A DNA stretch of 64,000 nucleotides from Desulfomicrobium sp. UBA5193 (GTDB lineage: Bacteria > Desulfobacterota > Desulfovibrionia > Desulfovibrionales > Desulfomicrobiaceae): contig DHWB01000004.1 in assembly GCA_002412965.1 (NCBI GenBank), forward strand, positions 545,605 through 609,604, written 5' to 3'. Below the pieces are notes generated by a model. It did no database searches and had not been told where the DNA came from. It saw only the letters and a program-made list of their open reading frames with translations. Position 1 is the first letter of the stretch; each line of letters opens with the position of its first letter. A program made the translations under genes and the position numbers. Positions 8,820 to 17,254 of the stretch are shown here, piece by piece.

Positions 8820-9284
8820 CTATTGCGTGAGTTGGGCGAAATTGCCCCCGGTCATACGGGCCAGATCTTCAGGGGCGATTTCGATGTCCAGGCCGCGACG
8901 GCCGCCGCTGACCAGAATGGTTGGATGGGACCGGGCCGAGGCGTCGATGAAGGTGCGCAGCCGTTTTTTCTGCCCCAGGGGACTGACCCCGCCCAAAACG
9001 TACCCCGTGGTCCGCTCCACCAAAGATTTGTCGGCCATGGCCGCCTTCTTGGCCCCGGCGGAATTGGCCAGAAGCTTCATGCTGAGCATGGCCGTGACCG
9101 GAATGACGGCCACGACGATCTCTCCTCCAAGGTCCGCGACCAGGGTCTTGTAAACTCGTGATGGATTGATATTCAGTTTTTCGGCGGCTTCGAGACCATA
9201 GGACGCGCAGACCGGATCATGAACATATTCATGCACGGTGTAGGGGATTTTTGCTTTTTTGGCGGCGTTGATTGCAGGTGTCAT
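8820..9284 (-). CDS. ybaK: Cys-tRNA(Pro)/Cys-tRNA(Cys) deacylase, YbaK/EbsC family
   Basis: This 154-residue protein matches the YbaK editing-domain family in length and pattern. The N-terminus reads MTPAINAAKKAKIPYTVHEY, followed by SRVYKTLVAD with the conserved lysine near residue 46, then GYVLGGVSPLGQKK near 93 and an ILVSGGRRGLDIEI C-terminus. The family hydrolyses misacylated Cys-tRNA(Pro). It stands alone on the minus strand between the NERD-like gene and ribB. Confidence 0.93.
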   Translation of the reverse strand: MTPAINAAKKAKIPYTVHEYVHDPVCASYGLEAAEKLNINPSRVYKTLVADLGGEIVVAVIPVTAMLSMKLLANSAGAKKAAMADKSLVERTTGYVLGGVSPLGQKKRLRTFIDASARSHPTILVSGGRRGLDIEIAPEDLARMTGGNFAQLTQ

Positions 9285-9335
9285 GGCTGGCGGCTACAAA
9301 GAGCCGGGACAAAAGTCCAGCCGTGCGATGAGGCT

Positions 9336-9365
9336 GCGGGACGCTCCCGAAAGAGAACGTCCCGC
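9336..9365 (-). terminator. Hairpin after ribB, possible terminator
   Basis: A perfect 8-bp stem (GCGGGACG with CGTCCCGC, 14-base loop) lies just past the ribB stop in the ribB direction. No U-tract follows, so it may be a weak terminator or an RNA-stabilising 3' end. Confidence 0.35.
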
Positions 9366-9373
9366 ACGGGAGA

Positions 9374-10030
9374 TCAGTTCACCGTCTGGGACGCGGAGAT
9401 GATGTAGTCCTTGAGATCGTCGATGGTCACCACGGGCAGGTCATGGCGTCTGCCGAAGGCCTGGATTTCCGGCATGCGGGCCATGGTCCCGTCCTCGTTG
9501 GTGACTTCGCACAAGACTCCGCAGGGCTTGAGTCCGGCCAGGCGCATGAGGTCCACCGTGGCCTCGGTGTGACCTTCGCGTTCCAGCACACCGCCTGGTC
9601 GGGCTCTGAGCGGAAAGATGTGTCCGGGGCGATGCAGATCCTCGGGCTGGGCGTCGTCGGCGATGGCTGCCTGGACCGTGCGCACGCGGTCGGCCGCGGA
9701 GACGCCGGTCGTCACGCCATGCGCGGCCTCGATGGAGACCGTGAACGCGGTCTGGTAACGGCTGGAATTGTTGGTGACCATGGGCGCGAGATCAAGGGCT
9801 CTGGCCTTGTCCTCCGGCAGGCAGAGACAGACGATGCCGCTGCATTCGCGAATGAGCATGGCCATCTGGGCAGTGGTCAGGGACTGGGCGGCGAAGATGA
9901 GGTCGCCTTCGTTTTCGCGGTTTTCGTTGTCGGTGACCAGCACCCCCCGGCCATCTCGCAAGGCCTGGAGGGCGCGTTCCACTCGGACGCGCGGGGGGGT
10001 GTTTTCGAAGTTTTCGGAGGTCTGATTCAC
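9374..10030 (-). CDS. ribB: 3,4-dihydroxy-2-butanone 4-phosphate synthase
   Basis: RibB converts ribulose 5-phosphate into the four-carbon precursor of riboflavin. The 218-residue protein shows the active-site acidic loop DNENRENEGDLIFAA near residue 30, PHGVTTGVSAADR-type residues near 100 (AAHGVTTGVSAADR) and RPGHIFPLRARPGGV near 130, then REGHTEATVDLMRLAG. The start is GTG 10030 with GGAGAAG seven bases upstream. Longer ATG versions would run into the riboswitch, so they were rejected. No GTP cyclohydrolase II domain is fused. The gene is controlled by the upstream FMN riboswitch. Confidence 0.93.
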   Translation of the reverse strand: MNQTSENFENTPPRVRVERALQALRDGRGVLVTDNENRENEGDLIFAAQSLTTAQMAMLIRECSGIVCLCLPEDKARALDLAPMVTNNSSRYQTAFTVSIEAAHGVTTGVSAADRVRTVQAAIADDAQPEDLHRPGHIFPLRARPGGVLEREGHTEATVDLMRLAGLKPCGVLCEVTNEDGTMARMPEIQAFGRRHDLPVVTIDDLKDYIISASQTVN

Positions 10031-10078
10031 GGTGCTTCTCCTTGCGTTGAGCGTGAACCAGGGCGCGGCACAAAATGA

Positions 10079-10098
10079 CCGTTCACACCCGTGAACGG
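10079..10098 (-). promoter_or_regulatory. Expression-platform hairpin between FMN riboswitch and ribB
   Basis: A perfect 8-bp stem (CCGTTCAC/GTGAACGG, 4-base loop) lies 6 bases past the riboswitch aptamer and about 50 bases before the ribB GTG. Further downstream a GGTTCACG copy could compete for one arm. This fits an alternative-pairing switch; the lack of a U-run argues against a simple terminator. Confidence 0.4.
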
Positions 10099-10104
10099 CG
10101 GCCG

Positions 10105-10248
10105 TCTTCTCTTTCATCCGGACTGTTACCGTCGGCCCTGGCATCGCACCAGGTCTGCTGACCTCCCGGACCTCCGGGAGCGCTCGCGGGCTCCCCGCCT
10201 GGAAGCGGGATACCGCCGGTGGGGAATTGCGCCCCGCCCTGAGAACCC
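10105..10248 (-). ncRNA. FMN riboswitch (RFN element)
   Basis: Read on the minus strand, the conserved RFN blocks appear in order: GGGCGGGGCGCAATTCCCCA, then CCGGCGGTA, GGAGCCCGCGAGC, CAGACCTGGTG, GATGCCAGGGCCGACGGT and AGTCCGGATGAAAGAGAAG. It sits in the leader of ribB. FMN binding in this family switches off riboflavin genes by premature termination or by sequestering the RBS. Confidence 0.95.
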
Positions 10249-10369
10249 GGCACCATGCGCGGTGCTGCGGTCAGTGTCAACGGCCTGGAGGCTTTTTTTT
10301 GCGGAAATGTGAAATTCGGTCATTGCCTCCATGACAGGAAGCGGGTAGGGTCCCAAAACATACACGATG

Positions 10370-10399
10370 CCACAAGGTCGCACCTTGTGGTTTTTTTTT
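10370..10399 (+). terminator. Strong intrinsic terminator with no gene upstream on its strand
   Basis: A perfect 9-bp stem (CCACAAGGT/ACCTTGTGG) with a 3-base loop is followed by nine Ts. It points rightward and ends 26 bases before the next gene's ATG. No plus-strand gene precedes it for more than 4 kb. It may end a small RNA or act as an attenuator in the leader of the following gene. Confidence 0.8.
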
Positions 10400-10425
10400 C
10401 GATACCGTTATCCATAGGATCCATC

Positions 10426-10863
10426 ATGACCGAGAATCAGATACAGGCAGGCAGTTCCGTCGAATCGCTGTGCAAGAAATGCAAGACCGTAACCGATCAC
10501 CACGTGGTTGTCATGGCTGGTGAGAAAATAGCCAAGGTCGAGTGCAAGGTCTGCAACGCCCGCCACGCCTTCGTCTCTCCCAAGGCCGAGCCCAAGGTCA
10601 AAACTCCCGCGGTTCCGCGTCCCAAGAAAGCAGCCCTGGCTTCCACCAAGCAGGCCCTGGCTCTGGCCGAGCATTGGGAAAAGATGGTGACTCCCTGCTC
10701 CAAGCCCCTGACCTATACCATGGAGCGAAGGCTGCAGGTCGGCGACGTCATCGATCACCCGACTTTTGGACTGGGTTATGTGCAGAAGTTCATGAAGCCG
10801 TGCACGGCCGAAGTTCAGTTCAAGGACGCAGTTCGCAATATGCGCTGCGGAGCCTGCAAGTGA
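10426..10863 (+). CDS. Small cysteine-rich protein of unknown function
   Basis: This 145-residue protein has an N-terminal zinc-ribbon-like pair (SLCKKCKTV near 15 and CKVCNARH near 37), a Lys/Pro/Ala-rich linker (50-80) and a C-terminal domain near 100-145. That domain carries VGDVIDHPTFGLGYVQKF, a segment seen in small beta-barrel DNA- or RNA-linked proteins, and ends in MRCGACK. The start is ATG 10426; no strong RBS is visible. A terminator sits in its leader. I do not recognise a specific function; a zinc-binding nucleic-acid protein is a guess. Confidence 0.75.
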   Translation: MTENQIQAGSSVESLCKKCKTVTDHHVVVMAGEKIAKVECKVCNARHAFVSPKAEPKVKTPAVPRPKKAALASTKQALALAEHWEKMVTPCSKPLTYTMERRLQVGDVIDHPTFGLGYVQKFMKPCTAEVQFKDAVRNMRCGACK

Positions 10864-11074
10864 TTTAAGCCGCCTTGGGTCCAGTGTTACGCGGCCTGGA
10901 AGGGCCGCCTGCCCGGATTTGTGCCTGCCTCAAAAAAGATCCATTCGTCCTTTTTTCCGTTCTTGACGTCGCCTGAATACTGCGCGTAGTGGAAAAATAG
11001 TGTCGTGCGTCGTGCGACCGGCTTTGCATCGGCTTCAGTCAGGAAGCCGTTTTTTATGTTCTACGAGGAGAAAT

Positions 11075-12916
11075 ATGCCCACCATGCAGAAGAATGATAA
11101 TATCAGAAATATCGCCATCATCGCCCACGTCGACCATGGCAAGACCACCTTGGTCGATGTCATGTTCCGTCAGTCCGGGGTGTTCCGGGACAACCAGGCC
11201 ATGGACGACCGCGTCATGGATTCCATGGATCTGGAACGCGAACGCGGCATCACCATCGCCGCCAAGAACTGCTCCGTGCGCTGGAAGGGCGTGAAGATCA
11301 ACATCGTCGACACCCCTGGCCACGCCGATTTCGGCGGCGAAGTGGAGCGGGCCCTGTCCATGGTTGATGGCGCGGTTCTGCTGGTGGACGCCTCCGAAGG
11401 TCCCTTGCCCCAGACCCGCTTCGTGCTCAAGAAGGCGCTCGATGCCAGTCTGCCCATTCTGGTTGTCGTCAACAAGATCGACCGCTCCGACGCACGCCCG
11501 CAGGAAGTGCTGGACGAAGTCTATGACCTGTTCATCGATCTTGGCGCCGACGAGGACCAGCTCGAATTTCCGGTTCTCTACGCCGTGGGCCGCGACGGTG
11601 TGGCCTCTCCGGTCCTTGAGGAGCGGGGCGAGAACCTCAACTGCCTGTTCGATCTCATCCTCGAGCGCATCCCCGGTCCCCGTTTCGACCCGGTGGCTCC
11701 CTTCCAGATGCTTGTTTCGGATCTGGGGTATTCGGACTATCTCGGTCGCCTGGTCATCGGCAAGGTCAAGGCCGGACATCTGCTGGAAAAGGCGGATCTG
11801 CTCTGCATGGGCGAAAACGATCAGCTCGCCTTCCGCCCAACCAAGGTTCAGGCCTACGAGGGCATGCAGCTCAAGGATCAGGCGCTGGTGGAGATGGGCG
11901 ACATCGTGGTCGTGGCGGGTCTCAGCAAGGTCAGCATCGGTGACACAATCTGTCTGAAGGAAAGCCCGGTGCGCCTCAAGCGCATCGATGTGGACGAGCC
12001 CACAGTGTCCATGCGCTTCACCATCAATACCTCGCCCTTTGCCGGTCGCGAGGGCAAGCTCGTGCAGTCCCGCAAGATCAAGGACCGCCTGGAAAAGGAG
12101 TCCCTGACCAACGTGGCCATCCAGGTCGAGGAGAGCGAGGACAAGGACTCCATGATCGTCAAGGGTCGTGGCGAATTTCAGCTGGCCATCATCATCGAGA
12201 CCATGCGTCGTGAAGGCTTCGAGCTCGGCGTGGGCCGGCCCGAGGTCATCTACAAAAAGGTGGACGGCAAGTTGCTGGAGCCTCTGGAACACGTCTACGT
12301 CGATTGCGACGAGGCCTTCATGGGCGTGGTCACGGAGAAGCTGTCCATCCGTCGCGGCAAGCTCCTCAATCTGGTCAACAACGGCGGCGGCCGCGTGCGC
12401 ATGGAATTTTCCGTACCTTCGCGTGCGCTGATCGGTTACCGGGACGAGTTTCTGACCGACACCAAGGGCACGGGCATCATGAATTCCCTGTTTGACGGAT
12501 ACGGCGACTATCGGGGCGATTTTCCGACCCGTTTTTCGGGTTCGCTGGTCTGCGACCGTCAGGGTTCGGCCGTGCCGTACGCCCTTTTCAACCTGGAGCC
12601 GCGCGGCCGGATGTTCCTGCGTCCCGGAGATGCGGTTTACGAGGGCATGATCATTGGCGAGCACAACCGCGACAATGACATCGACGTCAACCCGTGCAAG
12701 GAAAAGAAGCTGACGAACATGCGCGCCTCGGGCAAGGATGAAGCCATCATCCTTACCCCCGTCCTGCCAATAACCCTGGAAGCGGCGCTCAACTTCATCC
12801 GTGACGATGAAATGGTCGAGGTAACCCCCCAGAACATTCGTCTGCGCAAGGTCGAGCTCTCGGCCCAGAAGCGGCACACCATGGTCGCGCGCAAGAAGAA
12901 GGTCGAAGGAAAATAG
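11075..12916 (+). CDS. typA: Ribosome-associated GTPase TypA/BipA
   Basis: This 613-residue translational GTPase carries G1 AHVDHGKTT (residues 18-26), the DTPGHADFGGE switch II near 75 and NKIDR near 132. It then has EF-G-like domains II, III and V and the BipA-specific C-terminal domain (GRMFLRPGDAVYEGMIIGEH near 511). It acts on ribosome assembly and stress adaptation. ATG 11075 was chosen because CGAGGAG lies 7 bases upstream and the protein then starts at the usual place. A possible promoter (TTGACG at about 10961) lies 110 bases upstream. The next gene starts 2 bases after the stop. Confidence 0.96.
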   Translation: MPTMQKNDNIRNIAIIAHVDHGKTTLVDVMFRQSGVFRDNQAMDDRVMDSMDLERERGITIAAKNCSVRWKGVKINIVDTPGHADFGGEVERALSMVDGAVLLVDASEGPLPQTRFVLKKALDASLPILVVVNKIDRSDARPQEVLDEVYDLFIDLGADEDQLEFPVLYAVGRDGVASPVLEERGENLNCLFDLILERIPGPRFDPVAPFQMLVSDLGYSDYLGRLVIGKVKAGHLLEKADLLCMGENDQLAFRPTKVQAYEGMQLKDQALVEMGDIVVVAGLSKVSIGDTICLKESPVRLKRIDVDEPTVSMRFTINTSPFAGREGKLVQSRKIKDRLEKESLTNVAIQVEESEDKDSMIVKGRGEFQLAIIIETMRREGFELGVGRPEVIYKKVDGKLLEPLEHVYVDCDEAFMGVVTEKLSIRRGKLLNLVNNGGGRVRMEFSVPSRALIGYRDEFLTDTKGTGIMNSLFDGYGDYRGDFPTRFSGSLVCDRQGSAVPYALFNLEPRGRMFLRPGDAVYEGMIIGEHNRDNDIDVNPCKEKKLTNMRASGKDEAIILTPVLPITLEAALNFIRDDEMVEVTPQNIRLRKVELSAQKRHTMVARKKKVEGK

Positions 12917-12918
12917 CC

Positions 12919-14301
12919 ATGCAGAAAGTGCACGATGTGATCATTGTCGGCGGCGGGCCGGCCGGTCTTTTCGCGGCCTATCATCTGGCCGAACACTCCA
13001 GTTTGGATGTGCTTCTGATCGAAAAGGGCCGGGACTCCCTGGCCCGCAACTGCCCCCTGGGCGAGGAGCAGGACTGCATTCACTGCAAGCCCTGCAACAT
13101 CCTCTCCGGCATGGGCGGGGCCGGTCTCTTCTCCGACGGCAAGCTCAATTTCATTCCGAAACTGGGCAAGACCGATCTGACGCAGTTCATGAGCCTCGGC
13201 AAGGCCACTGCGCTGATCGACGAGACCGAGGTCATCTTCAACCGCTTCGGCATGGACGGCAAGGTCTATCCGACCAACATCGAAGAGGCCCGTTCCATCC
13301 GCAAGGAGGCCCGCAAGTTCGGCATCGACCTGCTGGTCATCAAGCAGAAGCATCTGGGCAGCGATAACCTCCCCGGTCACATCACCGGCATGGTCGAGTA
13401 CATCAAGTCCAAGGGCGTGACCGTGCTCACCAATGAGGAGGTGCGGGACATCATCGTCGAAGACGGTCACGTGCGCGGGGTGCAGACCTCCAAGACCAAG
13501 CACCACGCCGCGAACGTCGTTCTGGCTCCGGGCCGGGTCGGCGCGGAGTGGGTCGGCCAGCTGGTGCAGCGTCACGGTCTGCCCGTCACCCAGCGCGGGA
13601 TCGAGGTCGGCGTGCGCGTGGAAGTGCACAACGAGATCATGCAGGACCTGTGCTCCATCATCTATGATCCGACATTCTTCATCCGCACCTCCAAGTACGA
13701 CGACCTGACCCGTACCTTCTGCACCAACTACGGCGGGTTCATCGCCCAGGAAAACTATCAGGATTTTGTCTGCGTCAACGGCCACGCCTACATGGACAAG
13801 AAATCCGAGAACACCAACTTCGCCTTTCTGTCCAAGGTGGTCCTGAACGAACCCGTCACGGACAACCAGGCCTACGGCGAATCCATCGGCCGCCTGGCGA
13901 CCCTTATTGGCGGCGGCAAGCCCATCCTGCAACGTTTCGGCGACCTGAAGCGCGGACGCCGCTCCACCTGGAACCGCATCCGTAACAGCTACATCGAGCC
14001 GACCTTGAAGAAGGTGGTCTGCGGCGACATCGCCATGGCCCTGCCCGAGCGCATCCTGACCAATCTTGTGGAAGGTCTCGAGAAGCTCAATCAGGTCGTG
14101 CCCGGCGTGGCCAACGACGAGACGCTGCTCTATGCGCCGGAGATCAAGTTCTTCGCCACCCAGGTGGAATGCGGCGAGAATCTGGAGACGGCCATAGGCG
14201 GGCTCTATGTCGCGGGAGACGGGCCAGGAGTGGCCGGAAACATTGTTTCGGCCGCAGCCACGGGGCTCATCCCGGCCAAGAGCATTCTGGCCAAGGGATA
14301 A
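12919..14301 (+). CDS. FAD-dependent dehydrogenase (COG2509-like)
   Basis: This 460-residue protein begins with an FAD Rossmann motif (VIIVGGGPAGLFAAYHLAE). It carries the family-specific block CPLGEEQDCIHCKPCNILSG and then GMGGAGLFSDGKLN near residue 55, and a C-terminal FAD-closing motif, GLYVAGDGPGVAGNIVSAA. Members are widespread in anaerobes, but the substrate is unknown. The four cysteines in the block may bind metal or form a redox disulfide. It is co-transcribed with typA (2-base gap) and followed by a clear terminator. Confidence 0.85.
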   Translation: MQKVHDVIIVGGGPAGLFAAYHLAEHSSLDVLLIEKGRDSLARNCPLGEEQDCIHCKPCNILSGMGGAGLFSDGKLNFIPKLGKTDLTQFMSLGKATALIDETEVIFNRFGMDGKVYPTNIEEARSIRKEARKFGIDLLVIKQKHLGSDNLPGHITGMVEYIKSKGVTVLTNEEVRDIIVEDGHVRGVQTSKTKHHAANVVLAPGRVGAEWVGQLVQRHGLPVTQRGIEVGVRVEVHNEIMQDLCSIIYDPTFFIRTSKYDDLTRTFCTNYGGFIAQENYQDFVCVNGHAYMDKKSENTNFAFLSKVVLNEPVTDNQAYGESIGRLATLIGGGKPILQRFGDLKRGRRSTWNRIRNSYIEPTLKKVVCGDIAMALPERILTNLVEGLEKLNQVVPGVANDETLLYAPEIKFFATQVECGENLETAIGGLYVAGDGPGVAGNIVSAAATGLIPAKSILAKG

Positions 14302-14333
14302 GTTTTTTTCGCGGGAAGCGATGATGGGAAAAC

Positions 14334-14374
14334 GAACGGGTGTTTCCGCTTGAGGGCGGAGACACCCGTTTTTC
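14334..14374. terminator. Intrinsic terminator between convergent genes
   Basis: The stem CGGGTGTTTCCGC pairs with GGCGGAGACACCCG around a short loop and is followed by five Ts on the plus strand. It closes the typA/FAD dehydrogenase unit and overlaps the end of the minus-strand EAL gene, so it may act in both directions. Confidence 0.8.
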
Positions 14375-16463
14375 ATTGCGTGGGATGGGCAGCGATGAAA
14401 TCCTCGACCTTGTCGAGAAAGATGGGTCTGGAGAAATAATAGCCCTGGGCGTACTCGCAGCCCATTTCCTTCAAGGTGAGATACTGCTGCTCGGTTTCAA
14501 TGCCTTCGGCCACTACGGACAGGTTCAGGCTGTGGGCCAGGTTGACGATGGTGCGCACGATGACCCGGTTGGCATGACGGTCCAGCTGGGTCACGAAGCT
14601 GCGGTCAATCTTCAGGGTGTCGATGGGAAAGCGTTGCAGGTAGCTCATGGAAGAGTAGCCCGTGCCGAAATCATCGACCAGGATGGATACACCCAGCTCC
14701 TTCATGAGCCGCAGCTTCTGGATGGTCGCTTCGGGGTTGGTCATGACATCGCTTTCCGTGATTTCCAGCTTGAGCTGGGCCGGGTTGATGCCGTTTGTCC
14801 GGATGCAGTCGAACAGGTTTTGCACCAGATCCGGGTTTGAAAACTGGCGGGCCGAAAGGTTGACGGAAATGCTCAGCGTATTGCCCGGATGCGCGTCCGC
14901 CCAGGAGCACAGCACCATGCACGATTGCTCAATCACCCACTGGCCGATGGTCAGGATGAGCCCCGTCTGTTCGGCAATGGGAATGAATTCGCTCGGCGGC
15001 ACCCAGTCCTTGTCCTTGGGCTTCCAGCGCAGCAGCGCTTCAAACCCGCTTAAGGTCGGGGTCTGGGCGATGGAAAAGATGGGCTGCAGAGCCAGACTGA
15101 ATTCATCGTCGCGGATGGCGTTGCGCAGCCGGGTTTCCGTGTCCAGTTTTCTGATGGCCTTGTCCTGCATCTCGGGCACGTAGAAGCGCAGCTGGTCGAG
15201 GCCCTGTTCCTGGGCATGGCGCAGGGCGATATTGGCGCATTGCAGGAAGTGCTCCGGTGAGGTGTATTCATTGGGGCCGAAGAGGGCGCCAAAACAGGCG
15301 CTGATGTGAATGGAATGGTCTTCGATCAGGAGGGTGCGATTCAAGGCGCCCTTGATTTTCTTGATCGACGCGGTGCCTGCCTTTTTCGAGGGTAATTCTT
15401 CCAGCAGGATCACGAACTCGTCGTCGCCGAGTCTGGCCACGGTATCGATGGAGGAAACCTCTTCCAGGAGAATCCGGGCGATGGCCTTGAGCAGATGGTC
15501 GCCGACGAAATGTCCGAGGCTGTCGTTGATGTCCTTGAAGCGATCGATATCGACCAGTACGACGGCAAACAGGTAGTCTTCGCGCACCTGACCGCGTTCC
15601 ATGGCCTGCTTGATGCGGTCCAGGCACAGGGCCCGGTTGGGCAGATTGGTCAGGGCGTCATGGAAGGTGCGGTGCTGGAGATGCTTTTCGGCGTCCTTGC
15701 GTTTGGTGGTGTCCTCGAAGATGGCGGCGACCTGATTGACCTGGGGGCTGAAGGCGACAACGGAAAAATGCTTGCCCACAAAGTTCGCGAAGCTGTCGAA
15801 GCGGATTGATTCACGGGTCATGGCGGTCTTGCCGAAGATGTCGATCCAGAAGGGTTCTACCTTGTCCGAAAGATCCCGCAGGCTGCGGCCGATGATTTCC
15901 TCCGCAGGCAGGCCGAAGAAGTTGGCAAAGGCCGGATTGACGTCGAGAAAAAGCAGATCCTTGGGTCGTCCCGCGTCGCTGAGTACCACCTCATGCAGGG
16001 CGAAGCCGTTCAGCATGGAGTCGAAAAGGAGACGGTACTGATGTTCGCTTTTCTGCAGTGCCTGTCCGGCGGCATGTTTGTAGAGGGCTATCTCGATGGC
16101 GACATGCAGGTCCCGGGATTTGGCCGGTTTGATGATGTAGCCGAAGGTTTCGGTGATCTTGGCTCGATTGAGCGTTTTCTCGTCATCATGTCCAGTCAGG
16201 AAGATGATGGGAATCTGTGTAGTCTTGAGTATTTCTTTGGCCGCCTCGATACCGTCGATACGGCCATCAAGAAAGATATCCATCAGTATGAGTGAGGGGG
16301 CCTGGCGTGAGACCGTGTCAATGGCCTCTTCACCGGAAGTGATGATGCCCTGAACGCGATATCCAAGTTGCTGCAAGCGTTGCTGCATGTCAAAGGCAAC
16401 AATGACATTGTCTTCGACCAGCAGGATGCTGGGCTGGTTTTGTGGCGGATCCAAAAGATTCAT
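14373..16463 (-). CDS. Response regulator with PAS, GGDEF-like and EAL domains
   Basis: The predicted c-di-GMP protein has 696 residues: REC at about 12-125 (phospho-acceptor in LILMDIFLDG), PAS at 140-260, GGDEF at 265-430 and EAL at 440-690. The GGDEF signature is degenerate (RLGDDEF), so cyclase activity is uncertain. The EAL domain keeps EALLR, LEITES, LVDDFGTGYSS, LKIDRSFV and AEGIETEQQ, so phosphodiesterase activity is likely. The ATG at 16463 was chosen because REC begins soon after; an upstream ATG at 16556 would add an unrelated basic stretch. No cognate kinase is adjacent; the cheA cluster is divergent. Confidence 0.9.
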   Translation of the reverse strand: MNLLDPPQNQPSILLVEDNVIVAFDMQQRLQQLGYRVQGIITSGEEAIDTVSRQAPSLILMDIFLDGRIDGIEAAKEILKTTQIPIIFLTGHDDEKTLNRAKITETFGYIIKPAKSRDLHVAIEIALYKHAAGQALQKSEHQYRLLFDSMLNGFALHEVVLSDAGRPKDLLFLDVNPAFANFFGLPAEEIIGRSLRDLSDKVEPFWIDIFGKTAMTRESIRFDSFANFVGKHFSVVAFSPQVNQVAAIFEDTTKRKDAEKHLQHRTFHDALTNLPNRALCLDRIKQAMERGQVREDYLFAVVLVDIDRFKDINDSLGHFVGDHLLKAIARILLEEVSSIDTVARLGDDEFVILLEELPSKKAGTASIKKIKGALNRTLLIEDHSIHISACFGALFGPNEYTSPEHFLQCANIALRHAQEQGLDQLRFYVPEMQDKAIRKLDTETRLRNAIRDDEFSLALQPIFSIAQTPTLSGFEALLRWKPKDKDWVPPSEFIPIAEQTGLILTIGQWVIEQSCMVLCSWADAHPGNTLSISVNLSARQFSNPDLVQNLFDCIRTNGINPAQLKLEITESDVMTNPEATIQKLRLMKELGVSILVDDFGTGYSSMSYLQRFPIDTLKIDRSFVTQLDRHANRVIVRTIVNLAHSLNLSVVAEGIETEQQYLTLKEMGCEYAQGYYFSRPIFLDKVEDFIAAHPTQ

Positions 16464-16749
16464 GGGTAGTTTTAAGATTTTATCCTTATATTTGAGTAGA
16501 GTCTGGCACTCTGCCTTTTTCCGGTGACATCGACAAGGTCTTTCTTGATTATCCAAAAATACAAGATGTTGGCAAGGGCAAAGCGCTTCGGACGAGGGGT
16601 ATTTTTGTCACCGTTGCCGACATACGCGGCCGATTGCCGCGGGAGCCATAAAATTCGGGAGCAACAATCAGATTTTGTTGCAAAATAATGTCGCTGATGT
16701 AGATTGATATCGTCAGGACCCATGTGTAAGACAAGGTCAGTCCAAGGTC

Positions 16750-16761
16750 CCTTGTACAAGG
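16750..16761. promoter_or_regulatory. 12-bp palindrome overlapping the RBS of the STAS gene
   Basis: The perfect palindrome CCTTGTACAAGG ends 8 bases before the STAS ATG and includes its AAGGAG ribosome-binding site. It could be an operator or an RNA hairpin limiting translation. The rest of the 306-base gap (16464-16769) shows nothing else clear. Confidence 0.35.
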
Positions 16762-16769
16762 AGTCGCTT

Positions 16770-17072
16770 ATGTCTGTAATTACTCGCGAAGGAAGCACTA
16801 TCATCATTACCCCGGGGCAAGATCTCGTCTCGTCCATGGTGCCGGGATTCAAGCAGGAACTCGGCGCGCTGCTGGCCGAATCTCCCAAGGAGTTGCGGCT
16901 TGATCTGGCCGGGACGGGAATGATGGACTCCATTGGAATCGGAGTGATCATCGCCACGCACAATTCCATGAAGAAGAACGGCGGAAAACTGATCATCGCC
17001 AACGCTTCCGAGAATATCGTCAAGCTGTTTCGTTCCATGCGTCTTGACCAGCATCTGACATTGGACGCGTAG
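16770..17072 (+). CDS. STAS-domain anti-anti-sigma-factor-like protein
   Basis: This 100-residue single-domain STAS protein has the conserved phospho-acceptor region MMDSIGIGVIIATHNS, with the candidate serine in DSIG near residue 53. The start ATG 16770 follows AAGGAG at 8 bases; a longer upstream frame lacks an RBS. In the family such proteins act in partner-switching with RsbW-like kinases. It lies 182 bases before cheA in the same direction and may belong to the same regulon. A SpoIIE-type phosphatase at 45928-48027 could be a distant partner, but this is only a possibility. Confidence 0.85.
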   Translation: MSVITREGSTIIITPGQDLVSSMVPGFKQELGALLAESPKELRLDLAGTGMMDSIGIGVIIATHNSMKKNGGKLIIANASENIVKLFRSMRLDQHLTLDA

Positions 17073-17254
17073 TTCGTATTTGTTTTCGTGCAGCAGGCCG
17101 TGACCGCCGCCCCTGAAATATGCTGAACAGGCCGGAACAAAGGAAGCGTCCTCATTCCAACCCGGCGAACCTGGGCGATGATTTTTGCCGCTTGGGACCA
17201 GTGTGCGGAAGTGGGAGCAGGCCCCTTAATTGAAATCTACATGGAGTTCGCACA

